DNA of 64,000 nucleotides from Cupriavidus taiwanensis (GCF_900250075.1 NZ_LT977071.1:970138-1034137); one strand, 5' to 3'. Counted from the first letter of the stretch, positions 17,780-27,596 are shown. Numbers and translations: made by a program. Notes: generated by a model not told the origin, from the letters alone.

Positions 17780-18928
17780 ATGTTTTTCGAAGCAACTCCC
17801 GAGCAGCGGCTGCTGCGCGACAATATTCGCCGATTCATGCAGGCGGAGGTGGCACCGCTGGTCAGCCGGCACGACCAGGAGAAGACCTTTCCGTTCGAGA
17901 TCCTGAAGGGTCTGGCGCAGTTCGGCTATATCGGCGGGCGCCTCTCCGAGGAACAGGGCGGGATGGGGCTGGACCAGCTTACCTGGGCGATGATGATGGA
18001 GGAGGCCGGCTATGCCTGGCTTTCGCTGCGCACCATCCTGAACATTACCAACGGCCCGATCGCCAAGCTTGCCGCGGTCGGCACGGCGCAGCAGAAGGCG
18101 CGCTTTCTCGCGCCATTGCTGGCCTGCGAGCGCAAGGTGTTTACCGCGATCAGCGAGCCGGGTACCGGTTCCAACATCGCGCAGATCCAGACGCGTGCGG
18201 ACCTGGACGGCGACCACTACGTGCTCAATGGCCGCAAGCTCTGGATCACCAACGGCGCATTCGCCGACTTCGGCATCGTGGTGGCCCGTACCTATAGCGA
18301 CAATTGCGAGGGCCAGTTGTCGACCTTCCTGGTCGAGCGCGACGTCAGTCCTTACGAGGTGCGCCGGGTCGACACCATGGTGCTGCGCAGTACCGGCACC
18401 GCCGAACTGGGCTTCGACAATGTTCGCGTGCCGCGCGAGAACCTGCTGGGCGAGGAGGGCAGTGCGCTCAAGCGCATGCTGCAGGGCCTGGACGGGGCGC
18501 GCGTCAATATCGCGATGGGCGCCGTGGGCGCAGCGCAGGCCGCGCTCGACCTGGCCACTGACTACGCCAGGACGCGCACCCAGTTCGGCCGACCCATCGG
18601 TGGCTTCCAGCTCGTGCAGAAGATGATCGTCGACATGACGATTCGTGTGGAAGCCGCACGTGCGCTCGGCTACCGCGCCGCCATGGCGCTCGACCGCGGA
18701 GAGGATACGCGGGTCTCGGCGTCGATCGCCAAGCTGTATGCGACCGAGGCCGCGCACGAAGTGGCCAGCATGGCCCTGCAGGTGCACGGCGGACTCGGCT
18801 ACGCGACCGACTACCCGATCGAGCGCATCTTCCGCGATACGCGTGGCGGCACCATTCCCGAAGGCACCACCGAAGTACAGACCCTGATCGTCGGCCGCGA
18901 GATCCTCGGCATGTCGGCCATTGCCTGA
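17780..18928 (+). CDS. Acyl-CoA dehydrogenase
   Basis: The start ATG 17780 follows CAGGAGA, giving 382 residues. Family motifs are ISEPGTGSNIAQIQTRA near residue 130, LWITNGAF near 155, TRTQFGRPIGGFQLVQ near 270 and QVHGGLGYATDYPIER near 335. The loop IPEGTTEVQ near 362 includes the expected catalytic glutamate. The enzyme introduces an alpha,beta double bond into an acyl-CoA with FAD and passes electrons to ETF. With the hydratase, SDR and thiolase on the other arm it would complete one beta-oxidation cycle. Confidence 0.93.
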   Translation: MFFEATPEQRLLRDNIRRFMQAEVAPLVSRHDQEKTFPFEILKGLAQFGYIGGRLSEEQGGMGLDQLTWAMMMEEAGYAWLSLRTILNITNGPIAKLAAVGTAQQKARFLAPLLACERKVFTAISEPGTGSNIAQIQTRADLDGDHYVLNGRKLWITNGAFADFGIVVARTYSDNCEGQLSTFLVERDVSPYEVRRVDTMVLRSTGTAELGFDNVRVPRENLLGEEGSALKRMLQGLDGARVNIAMGAVGAAQAALDLATDYARTRTQFGRPIGGFQLVQKMIVDMTIRVEAARALGYRAAMALDRGEDTRVSASIAKLYATEAAHEVASMALQVHGGLGYATDYPIERIFRDTRGGTIPEGTTEVQTLIVGREILGMSAIA

Positions 18929-19020
18929 GCGGCAACAGCCGCGCGAGCGTGCCAACGCTTAGCGCCCGGCGCATCAGCGTAGCGCCGGATTCCACAGACT
19001 TCCGCATCGAGAGAACAAAG

Positions 19021-21147
19021 ATGGAGACATACCAAGACCTGTCGCGGCTCGTCAGCCCGCGTTCCATTGCCCTGGTGGGCGCCAGTGACCGCAGTGGCAG
19101 CATCGGCGCCCGCGCGCTCGAGAACCTGCTCGAGCATTCGGATTTTCGGGGTGACGTGTACCTGGTCAACGCGACCAGGCGGGAAGTGGCCGGGCACAAG
19201 GCCTGGCCCGACGTGGCGTCGCTGCCGGCGGTGCCCGACACTGCCCTGGTGGCGGTGCCCGCCGAGCACGTGCTCGCCGTACTGGAGCAGTGCGGCGAGA
19301 AAGGGGTGCGCTTCGCCATCATCCTGACCTCGGGCTTTGGCGAAGCCGGCGAAGAGGGCAAGGCCGCCGAACAGACCATGAAGGAAATCGTGGCACGCAC
19401 GGGCATGCGCATCTACGGACCGAACTGCCCGGGCCTGACCAATATCACGGAGCGGCTCGGCTTCACCTTCTCGCCGTCGTTCCGGCACGATCTCCGCGGC
19501 GGTCCGGTGGGGCTGGCCACGCAGGGCGGCGGCCTTGGCCGCAACGTGCTGCAGGCGATGGACCGTGGCATCGGGGTCGGGCTCTGGAGTTCCAGCGGCA
19601 ACGAGGTCGACCTGCAGGTGAGCGACTTCATTCACTACATGGCCGATGCGCCCGATATCAAGGTCATTGCCACCTTGCTCGAAGGCGTCAACGACGGCAG
19701 CAAGTTCGTCGCCGCCGTGCAGCATGCGGCGCGCCAGGGCAAGCCGGTGGTGGCGCTGAAGGTGGGGCGCTCCGAATACGGGCGCAAGGCAGCGCAGTCG
19801 CACACGGCATCGATTACCGGCTCGGCGGAGGTCAACAGCGCCGTGTTCGCCCAGCTTGGCGTGGTCGAGGTGGATGACATCGACGAGCTGATCGACACCG
19901 CCTGGCTGTTTGCGCGCGGCCTGCCGCGCCAGGGTGGTGCCCTGGCGATCTACTCGGGGTCGGGCGGCACCGCGGCGCTGTGCGCCGACATGGTCGGCAA
20001 CGCCGGGCTGCAGCTGGCCGAGTTCGCGCCGCAGACCCTTGCCGTGCTGCGCGACGCCTTGCCTTCGTATGCCGCCATCGACAACCCCATCGATACCACC
20101 ACCGCTGTGATGGCCAGGCCGGAGCTGGCGCGGACTTGCCTGCAGGCGGTTTGTCATGACCCCAACGTATCGCTGGTGCTGCTGCCGCAGGCGCTCGAGT
20201 ATGGCGCCATCACCAAGCTGGCGGCCGACATCACGGTACAGGTGCAGGAAGAGAGCCCGGTGCCGATGCTGCCGATCTGGATGAGCGAGCGCCAGGGCGA
20301 AGCCTACAAGGTGTTTGCCGATGCGGGCCTGGCGCCCGTTCGCAGCATCAGCAAGGCGGTCAAGGCGGTGCAGCGCTGGCTGGCCTATGCCGACTGGCGT
20401 GCCCGCGCCGATCTCGACTTCCGGCCGCTGCTGCAGACCGCTGCGCGGCTGCTGGCCGACGTGCCCGCGCGGGCCCTGTCCGAGCCGGAGGGCAAGGCGA
20501 TGCTGCGCCAGGCCGGCATCGCCGTTCCGGTGTCGCGAGTGGCCGCCACGCTGGAGCAGGCGCGAGCGCTGGCGCGCGAGGTGGGTTACCCGCTGGTTGC
20601 CAAGGTGGTGAGCGCGCAGATCCAGCACAAGTCGGACGTCGGCGGCGTGGTGGTCGGCATCGTCGATGAAGCGGGGCTCGAGGCGGCCTGGCAAGGTATT
20701 CACGCGTCGGTCGCGCGCCACGTGCCCGAGGCGCGCATCGACGGACTGCTGCTCGAACACATGGCCGCGCCGGGCGGGCTGGAGATACTGATCGGCGTTT
20801 CGCGCGACCCGGTGTTCGGGCATATCCTGACCTTCGGCCTGGGGGGAATCTATGTGGAGGTCTTCAAGGACGTTTCGCGCCGCATGTTGCCGTTGTCGGC
20901 CACCGAGGCCGAGGCGATGATCCGCGAGGTGCGCTGCTTCCCGTTGCTCGATGGCGCGCGAGGCAAGCCGCGTCGCGATATCGCCGCGCTGACGGCGCTG
21001 CTGGTGAAGGTGTCGGACTTCGTCGTCGCGCATGCTGACCGGCTGGTCGAGATGGACCTGAACCCGGTCTGGCTCGGCGTCGCGGGCGAAGGCGCCGTGC
21101 CGCTCGATGCGGTGATCGTGATGGCGCAAGGCGAGGGGGAGCAATGA
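19021..21147 (+). CDS. ADP-forming acyl-CoA synthetase (acetate-CoA ligase family)
   Basis: The 708-residue protein starts METYQDLSRLVSPRSIALVGAS with a CoA-binding Rossmann domain (residues 8-130). A succinyl-CoA-ligase-like middle (about 140-460) includes the GRKAAQSHTASITGS histidine loop. An ATP-grasp domain (about 480-708) contains LAREVGYPLVAKVVSAQIQHKSDVGGV and DGLLLEHMAAPGGLEI. It should activate a carboxylic acid to its CoA ester. The stop overlaps the start of the CoA-transferase gene (ATGA), so the locus has two possible activating enzymes. Which acid is used is not clear. Confidence 0.9.
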   Translation: METYQDLSRLVSPRSIALVGASDRSGSIGARALENLLEHSDFRGDVYLVNATRREVAGHKAWPDVASLPAVPDTALVAVPAEHVLAVLEQCGEKGVRFAIILTSGFGEAGEEGKAAEQTMKEIVARTGMRIYGPNCPGLTNITERLGFTFSPSFRHDLRGGPVGLATQGGGLGRNVLQAMDRGIGVGLWSSSGNEVDLQVSDFIHYMADAPDIKVIATLLEGVNDGSKFVAAVQHAARQGKPVVALKVGRSEYGRKAAQSHTASITGSAEVNSAVFAQLGVVEVDDIDELIDTAWLFARGLPRQGGALAIYSGSGGTAALCADMVGNAGLQLAEFAPQTLAVLRDALPSYAAIDNPIDTTTAVMARPELARTCLQAVCHDPNVSLVLLPQALEYGAITKLAADITVQVQEESPVPMLPIWMSERQGEAYKVFADAGLAPVRSISKAVKAVQRWLAYADWRARADLDFRPLLQTAARLLADVPARALSEPEGKAMLRQAGIAVPVSRVAATLEQARALAREVGYPLVAKVVSAQIQHKSDVGGVVVGIVDEAGLEAAWQGIHASVARHVPEARIDGLLLEHMAAPGGLEILIGVSRDPVFGHILTFGLGGIYVEVFKDVSRRMLPLSATEAEAMIREVRCFPLLDGARGKPRRDIAALTALLVKVSDFVVAHADRLVEMDLNPVWLGVAGEGAVPLDAVIVMAQGEGEQ

Positions 21148-22211
21148 GCACGACCCAAGCAAGCCACGCCCCGCCGCTCGCGGGGGTGCGCGTGATCGAC
21201 ATGACCGAGTTGCTCCCCGGCCCGTTCCTGACGCAGTCCCTGGTCGAGATGGGCGCCGAAGTCGTGAAGGTGGAACGCCCACCGCACGGGGACAACGCCC
21301 GACGCCTGGCACCGGGGCTGTTCGCCGCGCTCAACCGTGGCAAGCGCAGCGTGTTCTGCGACCTGAAGCGCGACAGCGGCCTGGCCGAGTTGCGGGAGCT
21401 GATCGCGCAGGCGGACATCCTGATCGAATCCTATCGCCCCGGCGTGATGCGCCGGCTCGGGCTGGACTACGACAGTCTGCGCGAGCAGTTTCCGCGTCTG
21501 ATCTACCTGTCGCTGACCGGCTTTGGCCAGGACGGCCCGCATGCGTTGCTGCCAGGGCACGACATCAACTATCTGGCGGCGGCGGGCGCGCTGTCGCTGA
21601 CGGGCGCACCGGGTGGTCCGCCGGAGCACCAGGCCATGCTGCCGATCGCGGATCTGGCCGGCGCCTCCACGGCGCTCTCCGCGCTGCTGGCCGCGCTCTA
21701 CCAGCGCACGGCGAGCGGACGCGGCCAGTATCTGGACGCGGCGCTTGCCGACAGCGTTCTGCACTGGATGGCGCCTCGGCTGGGGCTGTTTCGCCAGAAG
21801 GCCGCGACCACCCCCGACGCGCAGCGCGCGATGCTGGGCGGCAAGCCCGCTTATGGCGTGTTCCGCTGCAAGGATGGCCGCTTCCTGACCATCGCGGCGC
21901 TGGAGGAGCACTTCTGGCGCGGCCTGAATTCGGCGCTGGGTCTGTTTGCCGCCGACGCTCCATGTTGCGTGGACCACGCCGCGCGGATCGCGCATGCCGA
22001 TGCCATCAATGCGCGCGTGGCGGAGTGCGTGGCCGAGTATGACGCGGATGTGCTCATGGCACGCCTGGCGCAAGCCGATCTGCCCGTGTTTCCGGTGCTG
22101 GACGCGGTCGAGGCAGTTGCGCAGGCCCGGACCAGGTCGGGCGCGCGGATCACCGAGACGGAAAGCGGGCCGCTGCCCGGGTTTCCCGTGACGCTGGAAG
22201 GGATGGCCTGA
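21144..22211 (+). CDS. CaiB/BaiF family (type III) CoA-transferase
   Basis: The 355-residue protein has the class III pattern: GVRVIDMTELLPGPFLTQSL, EVVKVERPPHGD and ALNRGKRSVFCDLK. The usual catalytic aspartate lies in LPIADLAGAS near residue 170. These enzymes move CoA between carboxylates without forming a free acyl-enzyme in solution. It is slightly shorter than many members (about 390-400), mostly at the C-terminus, which may affect the acceptor site. It is coupled to the preceding synthetase and is convergent with the following Bug gene. Confidence 0.9.
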   Translation: MSTTQASHAPPLAGVRVIDMTELLPGPFLTQSLVEMGAEVVKVERPPHGDNARRLAPGLFAALNRGKRSVFCDLKRDSGLAELRELIAQADILIESYRPGVMRRLGLDYDSLREQFPRLIYLSLTGFGQDGPHALLPGHDINYLAAAGALSLTGAPGGPPEHQAMLPIADLAGASTALSALLAALYQRTASGRGQYLDAALADSVLHWMAPRLGLFRQKAATTPDAQRAMLGGKPAYGVFRCKDGRFLTIAALEEHFWRGLNSALGLFAADAPCCVDHAARIAHADAINARVAECVAEYDADVLMARLAQADLPVFPVLDAVEAVAQARTRSGARITETESGPLPGFPVTLEGMA

Positions 22212-22272
22212 AGTATCGCGGGTATCGCGGGGCGGCGGCCTGGCGTCGCGCCCCGCGCAGCTGGCCCGGCGA

Positions 22273-23256
22273 TCAGTCCAGCCTGGCGCCGGACTTCTTG
22301 ACCACATCGCCCCACTTCACGATCTCGGCCTGGATGAAGCTGCCGAACCTGGCTTCGGACAGGCCGTACATCGGCATGCTGCCGTATGGCTCGATCGATT
22401 TGCGCACCTCGGGGTCGCGCAGCGCTTGCTCGGTCGCCTTCGCAATCAGCGCCACGGTCTGCGGCGGCGTGCCGGCCGGCACCAGGATGCCGGACCAGCT
22501 ACTGGCCTGCGCCATCGCATAGCCGGATTCGGCGATGGTGGGCACGTTCGCCAGCAGCGCCAGGCGTTCCTTGCCCGTGGTGGCGAGCGCGCGCAGTTTG
22601 CCGCTCTGTATGAACGGCAGCACGATGCTCGGATAGTCGAACATCACGTCGACCACGCCCCCGAGCAAGTCGTTGATGGCGGGTGAGCTGCCCTTGTATG
22701 GAATATGGGTCAGCTTGACGCCGGCGCTGGCCTGGAACAGTTCGGCGTTCAGATGCGTGCCGGTGCCGGCGCCCGCCGATCCGAAGTTGACCTTGCCCGG
22801 GTGCTTCCTGGCGTATTCCACCAGTTCCTTGACGGTCTTGTAGGGGCGCGAACTGTTGACCACCATGATCGTGGAGGTTTCGGAAAGCGCGTGGACAGGG
22901 ACGAAGTCCTTCAGCGGGTCGTAGCGCACCTTGCTGTACAGCGCCAGGTTGGCCGCCATCGTGCCCTGGGTGCCATAGATCCAGGTGTAGCCATCGGGCG
23001 CCGCGCGCGCCGCCACTTCCGTGCCGACCATGCCTCCGGCCCCGGGCCGGTTTTCCACCACGACCGATTGTTTCAGGGTTTCCGACATCTTCTTGGCGAT
23101 GGTGCGCGATGCGGTGTCGGTGATTCCGCCGGGGGTGAACGGCACGATCCAGGTGATCGGCCGGCTCGGGAATTTGTCCTGCGCGCATGACAGCGCCGGC
23201 ACTAGGGCCAGCATTGCCACCAGTGGCCGCAACCGGACTCGGAAAGTTCTGTTCAT
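22273..23256 (-). CDS. Bug/TctC-type tripartite transporter solute-binding protein
   Basis: The start ATG 23256 follows GGAGACAAAG, giving 327 residues. A signal peptide (LRPLVAMLALVPALSCAQ) precedes FPSRPITWIVPFTPGGITDTASR, the family's first ligand loop, then VVENRPGAGGMVGTEVAAR. Bug proteins bind carboxylates or related anions in the periplasm. No TctA/TctB membrane genes are adjacent, so it is an orphan receptor, as is common in Burkholderiales. Its position beside the acyl-CoA locus suggests that it presents the acid degraded there. The 286 bp upstream (23257-23542) show no gene. Confidence 0.92.
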   Translation of the reverse strand: MNRTFRVRLRPLVAMLALVPALSCAQDKFPSRPITWIVPFTPGGITDTASRTIAKKMSETLKQSVVVENRPGAGGMVGTEVAARAAPDGYTWIYGTQGTMAANLALYSKVRYDPLKDFVPVHALSETSTIMVVNSSRPYKTVKELVEYARKHPGKVNFGSAGAGTGTHLNAELFQASAGVKLTHIPYKGSSPAINDLLGGVVDVMFDYPSIVLPFIQSGKLRALATTGKERLALLANVPTIAESGYAMAQASSWSGILVPAGTPPQTVALIAKATEQALRDPEVRKSIEPYGSMPMYGLSEARFGSFIQAEIVKWGDVVKKSGARLD

Positions 23257-23542
23257 CTTTGTCTCCTGGATATTGTCTTCGAAATGTCGAATTAATATAC
23301 AGCCAATCGTAGAAAAGAAAAACAGGAAATCCAAGGCCGAGGGAAGCCACCCGGGGTGGTGTCATCGGGTAAGCGGCGGTCACTGCCGCAAATCGGAGGG
23401 CGAGCGTGGCGCTCGCTTTCAGGGGCTGCGGACGCAGATGCGCCGGCTCAGGAAGGCGCGCAGGATGGCGAAATTCGAACTCATTTGAGCCCGATAGCAG
23501 CGGGCGCGAGGCAGGGCGCCCCCACCCGCCGTCAGCAGGGCG

Positions 23543-24079
23543 TCAGCGCAGTACCCGATAGGCCGACTGCACCAGCCCGGAAGGGAAGTAACGGCTCGAT
23601 TCAAGCTTCAGGCTTACGTCGTGCGGCAGGGCGCCGAACAATGGCCGGCCTGCCCCGATCAGCACCGGCACCGTGGTGACCACCATGTCGGCGATCCATC
23701 CTTCTCGAAGGAACGACTGCACCACCTTGCCGCCATCGACATAAACGCGTCGCACCCCTTCCGCCTCCAGCTGCGCCATCGCGTCCGCGGGCGTGGCATC
23801 CGAGAATCGCACCTTGCCTTGCAAGGCCTCGGGCACCGGCTTGCCTGCCAGTTGCCGGGACAGCACCAGCACCGGACGGTCGTACGCCCATTCGCCCATC
23901 GTGATGATCTTTTCATAGCTGCCACGGCCCATCACGATGGCGTCCTTGTCGGCGATGAAGTCCGTGTAGCCGTGGTCTTCGGCCGGATCATCCCGATCGA
24001 GCAGCCAGCCGATGTCGCCGTCGGGGCGGGCGATGAAACCATCGAGGCTGGTGGCAATGAAGACGTGTCCGGTGATCAT
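23543..24079 (-). CDS. Dihydrofolate reductase family (RibD C-terminal-like) protein
   Basis: From ATG 24079, preceded by GAAGAGAG, the protein has 178 residues. It begins MITGHVFIATSLDGFIARPDGDIGWL and contains DKDAIVMGRGSYEKI near residue 52, EGVRRVYVDGGKVVQSFL near 118 and VPVLIGAGRPLFG near 145. This is the RibD-C/DHFR-like fold, NADPH-dependent, close to the YyaP/YwjB group, whose substrates are not known. It is a stand-alone gene facing away from the LysR regulator. Confidence 0.85.
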   Translation of the reverse strand: MITGHVFIATSLDGFIARPDGDIGWLLDRDDPAEDHGYTDFIADKDAIVMGRGSYEKIITMGEWAYDRPVLVLSRQLAGKPVPEALQGKVRFSDATPADAMAQLEAEGVRRVYVDGGKVVQSFLREGWIADMVVTTVPVLIGAGRPLFGALPHDVSLKLESSRYFPSGLVQSAYRVLR

Positions 24080-24408
24080 CTCTCTTCCATTGAAATACGC
24101 CGGGGCGTAGCGTTGGGATGTGGCTGCTGGGCCGGCCCGAGCCGCCATCTTGAGCAAGTCATTACCAGCTTGTCAGGGGACCGATTTCTGATCCGCGGCC
24201 CGGTCGTTGCGTTGTAGCACTAACAAGGCGCGGTCATTCGAGGACACCATTGGTACAACACTTCCCGCATATCGCGCGGACGGTCTGAAATCGTGTCGCC
24301 AGGAGGGGCGCGGCTTGCATAAAGGCGGGGCATAAGTATTCGGTCGGGCCCTTATACTGCGTATCCGTACCGCGACCAGGCGGCACCCGAGCAAGCCTTA
24401 GGCGACCT
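24080..24408. promoter_or_regulatory. Divergent intergenic region with a LysR-type dyad
   Basis: This 329-bp stretch separates the DHFR-like gene and the LysR gene and holds no convincing gene. A dyad of GCATAAG (24330-24336) and CTTATAC (24351-24357), one mismatch in the arms and a 14-bp spacer, ends about 50 bp before the LysR start. Such a site fits autoregulation by a LysR protein. The promoter itself could not be defined. Confidence 0.35.
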
Positions 24409-25323
24409 ATGTCCGAGAAAGTCATAACCCACAGGATGATCGAGGCGTTTCGCGCCGCCATCGCGCATGGCGGGATGAGTGCAGGCGCCGATGCGCTCGG
24501 CATGTCCCAGCCTTCGATGAGCCGCGTGATAGCCGAGCTGCAGAAGGCAGTCGGCTTCCCGCTCTTCCTGAAGCACGGCCGCACGGTGAAGCCGACCGAG
24601 GAAGCCCTTGCGCTCATGACAAAGGTCCAGCAATCTTTCCTGGGGCTGGACGAGATCATGAGATTTTCTGACCAGTTGCGCAAGCAGAAAATGGGACGGC
24701 TCTCCATCGCGACCATCCCGTCGATCGGACACTCGATCATGCCCGAGGCGATCGAGCACCTGCGAGGCAAATATCCGGATGTATTCATTACGCTCTCGGT
24801 GACGTCGTATGTCGAAGTCGCGCGTGCCGTACGCAATCGCCAGGCAGACATCGGCTTCACGGCGGATATTCTCTCCCTCGGCGATCTCGAGACCGTTGCG
24901 GAGTTCAGCGCTGATTGCGTTTGCATCGGGACCCGCAAATGGCTGTCGCCAAGGGCGGCCGCCGTCGAGTTGAAGGACCTTGAGGGGAAGCCCTTCGTCG
25001 GCCAGACCGGCACGTTCCAGAAGCGCCTGGACGCCTTGCTGGCGACCACGGGGGTGCAACTGGACATCACCGTCGAGGCCTCGCTGTTCCACTCCATGAG
25101 CGAACTGGTGCTGCGTGGCATGGGTGTTTCGATCGTCGATCCCCTGACCGGGGTGCTCCATCGGCAGCGTGGCGGGGTCGTGCTACCGCTGAGGCCGACG
25201 CTGAGCTATACCTTCTATGCCACCGCCATGAGCGATGCCCGACTTGGCAAGCCGGCCCGGGATCTGCTCCGATACCTGTCGACGGCGACGGAAAAGGCGC
25301 GGACTCATATCGAATCTGAATAG
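24409..25323 (+). CDS. LysR family regulator, OccR/NocR-like
   Basis: The 304-residue protein has an N-terminal LysR helix-turn-helix (HRMIEAFRAAIAHGGMS, then ALGMSQPSMSRVIAELQ) and a substrate-binding domain with GRLSIATIPSIGHSIMPEAI near residue 95. The N-terminus reads like OccR/NocR-type opine regulators, and the genes that follow resemble opine oxidase subunits. It probably activates the operon 25406-29751 in response to the substrate. The assignment to a particular inducer is not possible from sequence. Confidence 0.9.
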   Translation: MSEKVITHRMIEAFRAAIAHGGMSAGADALGMSQPSMSRVIAELQKAVGFPLFLKHGRTVKPTEEALALMTKVQQSFLGLDEIMRFSDQLRKQKMGRLSIATIPSIGHSIMPEAIEHLRGKYPDVFITLSVTSYVEVARAVRNRQADIGFTADILSLGDLETVAEFSADCVCIGTRKWLSPRAAAVELKDLEGKPFVGQTGTFQKRLDALLATTGVQLDITVEASLFHSMSELVLRGMGVSIVDPLTGVLHRQRGGVVLPLRPTLSYTFYATAMSDARLGKPARDLLRYLSTATEKARTHIESE

Positions 25324-25405
25324 GTTGCTAACGCCGGCGCCATAGATTCAAGGGCCGCACCTTCATAACATCTCCATCATGATTTCTAAAAGAGGGGAGA
25401 CTGTT

Positions 25406-26389
25406 GTGAAGTTATCTATCCTGGACATAGGCCGCGCCGCCGTCGGGCTGATGGCGACCTTTGCGGCGTGTGCGGCCGTCGCGCAGGGCGACTACCCCAA
25501 CCGGCCGGTGCGTTTTATTGTCAATGCGGCCGCCGGCGGCGCGGCGGATGTGACGGCGCGCATTCTCACCGCCGCCCTCAGCCAGCGCCTGGGCCAGCCC
25601 TTTGTGGTGGAGAACCGGCCCGGCGGCGCGGGCGTGATCGGACTCGAGGTTATTGCCAAGGCAGAGCCGGACGGCTACACGATCGGGGGCGCAAACCTCT
25701 CTACCTTCGTTGTCGCCGCGCTTGCCGCCAAACGGCTGCCTTATCGCGCAATCCAGGACTTCACCCCGATTGCAAAGCAATGGACGCAGCCGAATCTTCT
25801 GGGCGTGACGCCTTCGCTTGCCGTCAATTCCGTCAGCGACCTTGTGACATACGCCAAGGGTCATCCCGGCGAGCTGTTCTACGGCTCTACCGGTACGGGA
25901 ACGTCGCTGCACGTGGTGACCGAACTGTTCCGGACCAAGGCCGGCATACAGATCACGCACGTGCCCTACAAGAGCGCGCCCGCGGCGGAATCTGACCTGG
26001 CAGCCGGGCAGATCCAGTTGATGATCAGCAACTTCACCTCCATGGAACCGCAGGTACGCGCCGGCCGCATTCGCGCGTTGGCCATCACAGGCCCCAACCG
26101 CTCGCCGTTGCTGCCGAATGTGCCAACCATCGCGGAAGCCGGATTTCCCGCCGTCGAAATGGTGACCTGGGGCGGGGTGGTCGGGCCGGCTCGCATGCCC
26201 GCCGCCATCGTCCAGAAGCTGAACACCGAGATCAACGCGATCCTGGCCGATCCGCGCATCGTAAAGCAGCACGAGAGCCTGGGCGCCACCGTTGCCCCCG
26301 GTACCCCCGCCCAGTTTGCCGACCTGATCAAGGCCGATGCCGCCAAATGGGGCGCGGTCATCAAGGCCGGTCACATCAGTATCGATTGA
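25406..26389 (+). CDS. Bug/TctC-type solute-binding protein
   Basis: The GTG at 25406 is preferred over ATG 25379 because AGGGGAGA lies 5 bp before it; it gives 327 residues, the same as the other Bug protein here. A signal peptide ends near AAVAQ, followed by DYPNRPVRFIVNAAAGGAADVTAR and VVENRPGGAGVIGLEVIAK. The protein would bind the substrate of the downstream dehydrogenase in the periplasm. No membrane components are present. Opine and amino-acid loci more often have ABC importers, so a Bug receptor here is less usual. Confidence 0.9.
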   Translation: MKLSILDIGRAAVGLMATFAACAAVAQGDYPNRPVRFIVNAAAGGAADVTARILTAALSQRLGQPFVVENRPGGAGVIGLEVIAKAEPDGYTIGGANLSTFVVAALAAKRLPYRAIQDFTPIAKQWTQPNLLGVTPSLAVNSVSDLVTYAKGHPGELFYGSTGTGTSLHVVTELFRTKAGIQITHVPYKSAPAAESDLAAGQIQLMISNFTSMEPQVRAGRIRALAITGPNRSPLLPNVPTIAEAGFPAVEMVTWGGVVGPARMPAAIVQKLNTEINAILADPRIVKQHESLGATVAPGTPAQFADLIKADAAKWGAVIKAGHISID

Positions 26390-26462
26390 AGCAACCACGC
26401 CGCCCGTCTCGCAAGAGAACGCATTGTGCCGGACTGAAGGATGGGGTGGCCGAAGGATGGAC

Positions 26463-27596
26463 ATGCGCAAGGAAGAAGTCATCGTTGTGGGGGGCGGCGT
26501 GGTGGGCGCGGCCATAGCGTTCGGGGCCGCGAAAGCCGGGGCGCCGGTCACATTGCTCGACCAGGGCGACATCGCGAACCGCGCTTCGCGGGGAAATTTT
26601 GGGTTGGTATGGCTCCAGAGCAAAGGCGACGGGTTTCCCCGCTATGCGCGCTGGTCCCGGGATGCCATCGATCATTGGCAACCGCTCGCGGCCGAGTTGC
26701 TGTCCCTCACCGGGATCGACGTCGATCTGCAACAGGCGGGCGGCTTCTGGATAGGGTTCAGCGAAACGGAAATGCGCGCTCGCGAGAAGCTGCTGGAGCG
26801 TCTCAGGCACACGGGTGCGGGCGTGCCCTACCGGATGATGGAGCATGCCGAGCTGAAGACCCATCTCCCCGCCATCGGACCGAAGGTGGCTGGCGGCAGC
26901 TGGTGTCCGCTGGACGGGCATGTCAATCCGCTCAAGCTGCTGCACGCCTTGCACGCGGGTCTGAAAGCGCTGGGCGCCCAGGTGTTTTCTGGGGTGGATG
27001 TGACTGCCGTGCGCCATCGGACCAACGGCGGCTTTGTCGTGGCAGGTTCGGACAACCGGAGCTGGAGCGGCGACCGGCTCGTGCTGGCGGCCGGACTGGG
27101 CAACAAGCAGCTTGCGCCGCAGGTGGGGCTGCACGCGCCGGTCGAGCCGAACCGGGGCCAGGTCCTGATCACCGAGCGGCTCAGGCCGTTCTTGCCCTAT
27201 CCGACCAACAAGGCGCGGCAGACGGCGGAAGGGACGGTGCAGCTTGGCTATTCCATCGAGGATGTTGGCTTCGATGATGACACCACCGTATCAGCCATCG
27301 AGTGGATCGCACGGCGTGCCGTGGACACCTTCCCGCTGCTTGCCAACGTGCGCCTGGTCCGCGCCTGGGGCGCGCTGCGCGTGATGACGCCGGATGGACA
27401 CCCGATCTACCAGGAATCCCGGTCATGTCCGGGAGCATTCGTCGCGGCTAGCCACAGTGGCGTGACGCTTGCGGGCACGCATGCCTATGTCGTAGGGCCA
27501 TGGATTTCCGGACTTGGACCCGCACCGGACGATATCGAAGAATTCGCCGGGGATCGTTACCTCGACCCCACCAGGAGCTTTGCCAATGCCCACTAA
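26463..27596 (+). CDS. FAD-dependent oxidoreductase, DAO family (OoxB/HcnC-like subunit)
   Basis: The ATG at 26463 has a GAAGG site at good distance; ATG 26457 is a near alternative. The 377-residue protein has a dinucleotide-binding motif EVIVVGGGVVGAAIAFG at its N-terminus, and NRASRGNFGLVW near residue 45. The D-amino-acid-oxidase fold continues to RAWGALRVMTPDGHPIYQES and ASHSGVTLAG near the C-terminus. It matches the beta (catalytic FAD) subunit of opine oxidases, hydrogen cyanide synthase HcnC and D-hydroxyproline dehydrogenase. The gene overlaps the next by 11 bp, which supports a complex. The substrate is an amine or imino acid. Confidence 0.88.
   Translation: MRKEEVIVVGGGVVGAAIAFGAAKAGAPVTLLDQGDIANRASRGNFGLVWLQSKGDGFPRYARWSRDAIDHWQPLAAELLSLTGIDVDLQQAGGFWIGFSETEMRAREKLLERLRHTGAGVPYRMMEHAELKTHLPAIGPKVAGGSWCPLDGHVNPLKLLHALHAGLKALGAQVFSGVDVTAVRHRTNGGFVVAGSDNRSWSGDRLVLAAGLGNKQLAPQVGLHAPVEPNRGQVLITERLRPFLPYPTNKARQTAEGTVQLGYSIEDVGFDDDTTVSAIEWIARRAVDTFPLLANVRLVRAWGALRVMTPDGHPIYQESRSCPGAFVAASHSGVTLAGTHAYVVGPWISGLGPAPDDIEEFAGDRYLDPTRSFANAH

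Noticed and set aside
18811..21312. 833-residue minus-strand frame opposite the acyl-CoA synthetase gene
   Set aside because: It is antisense to a gene with clear motifs and has no domain or ribosome site of its own.
23257..23542. Short frames between the Bug gene and the DHFR-like gene
   Set aside because: They lack a ribosome site and any recognisable motif, so the 286-bp gap is left without a gene.
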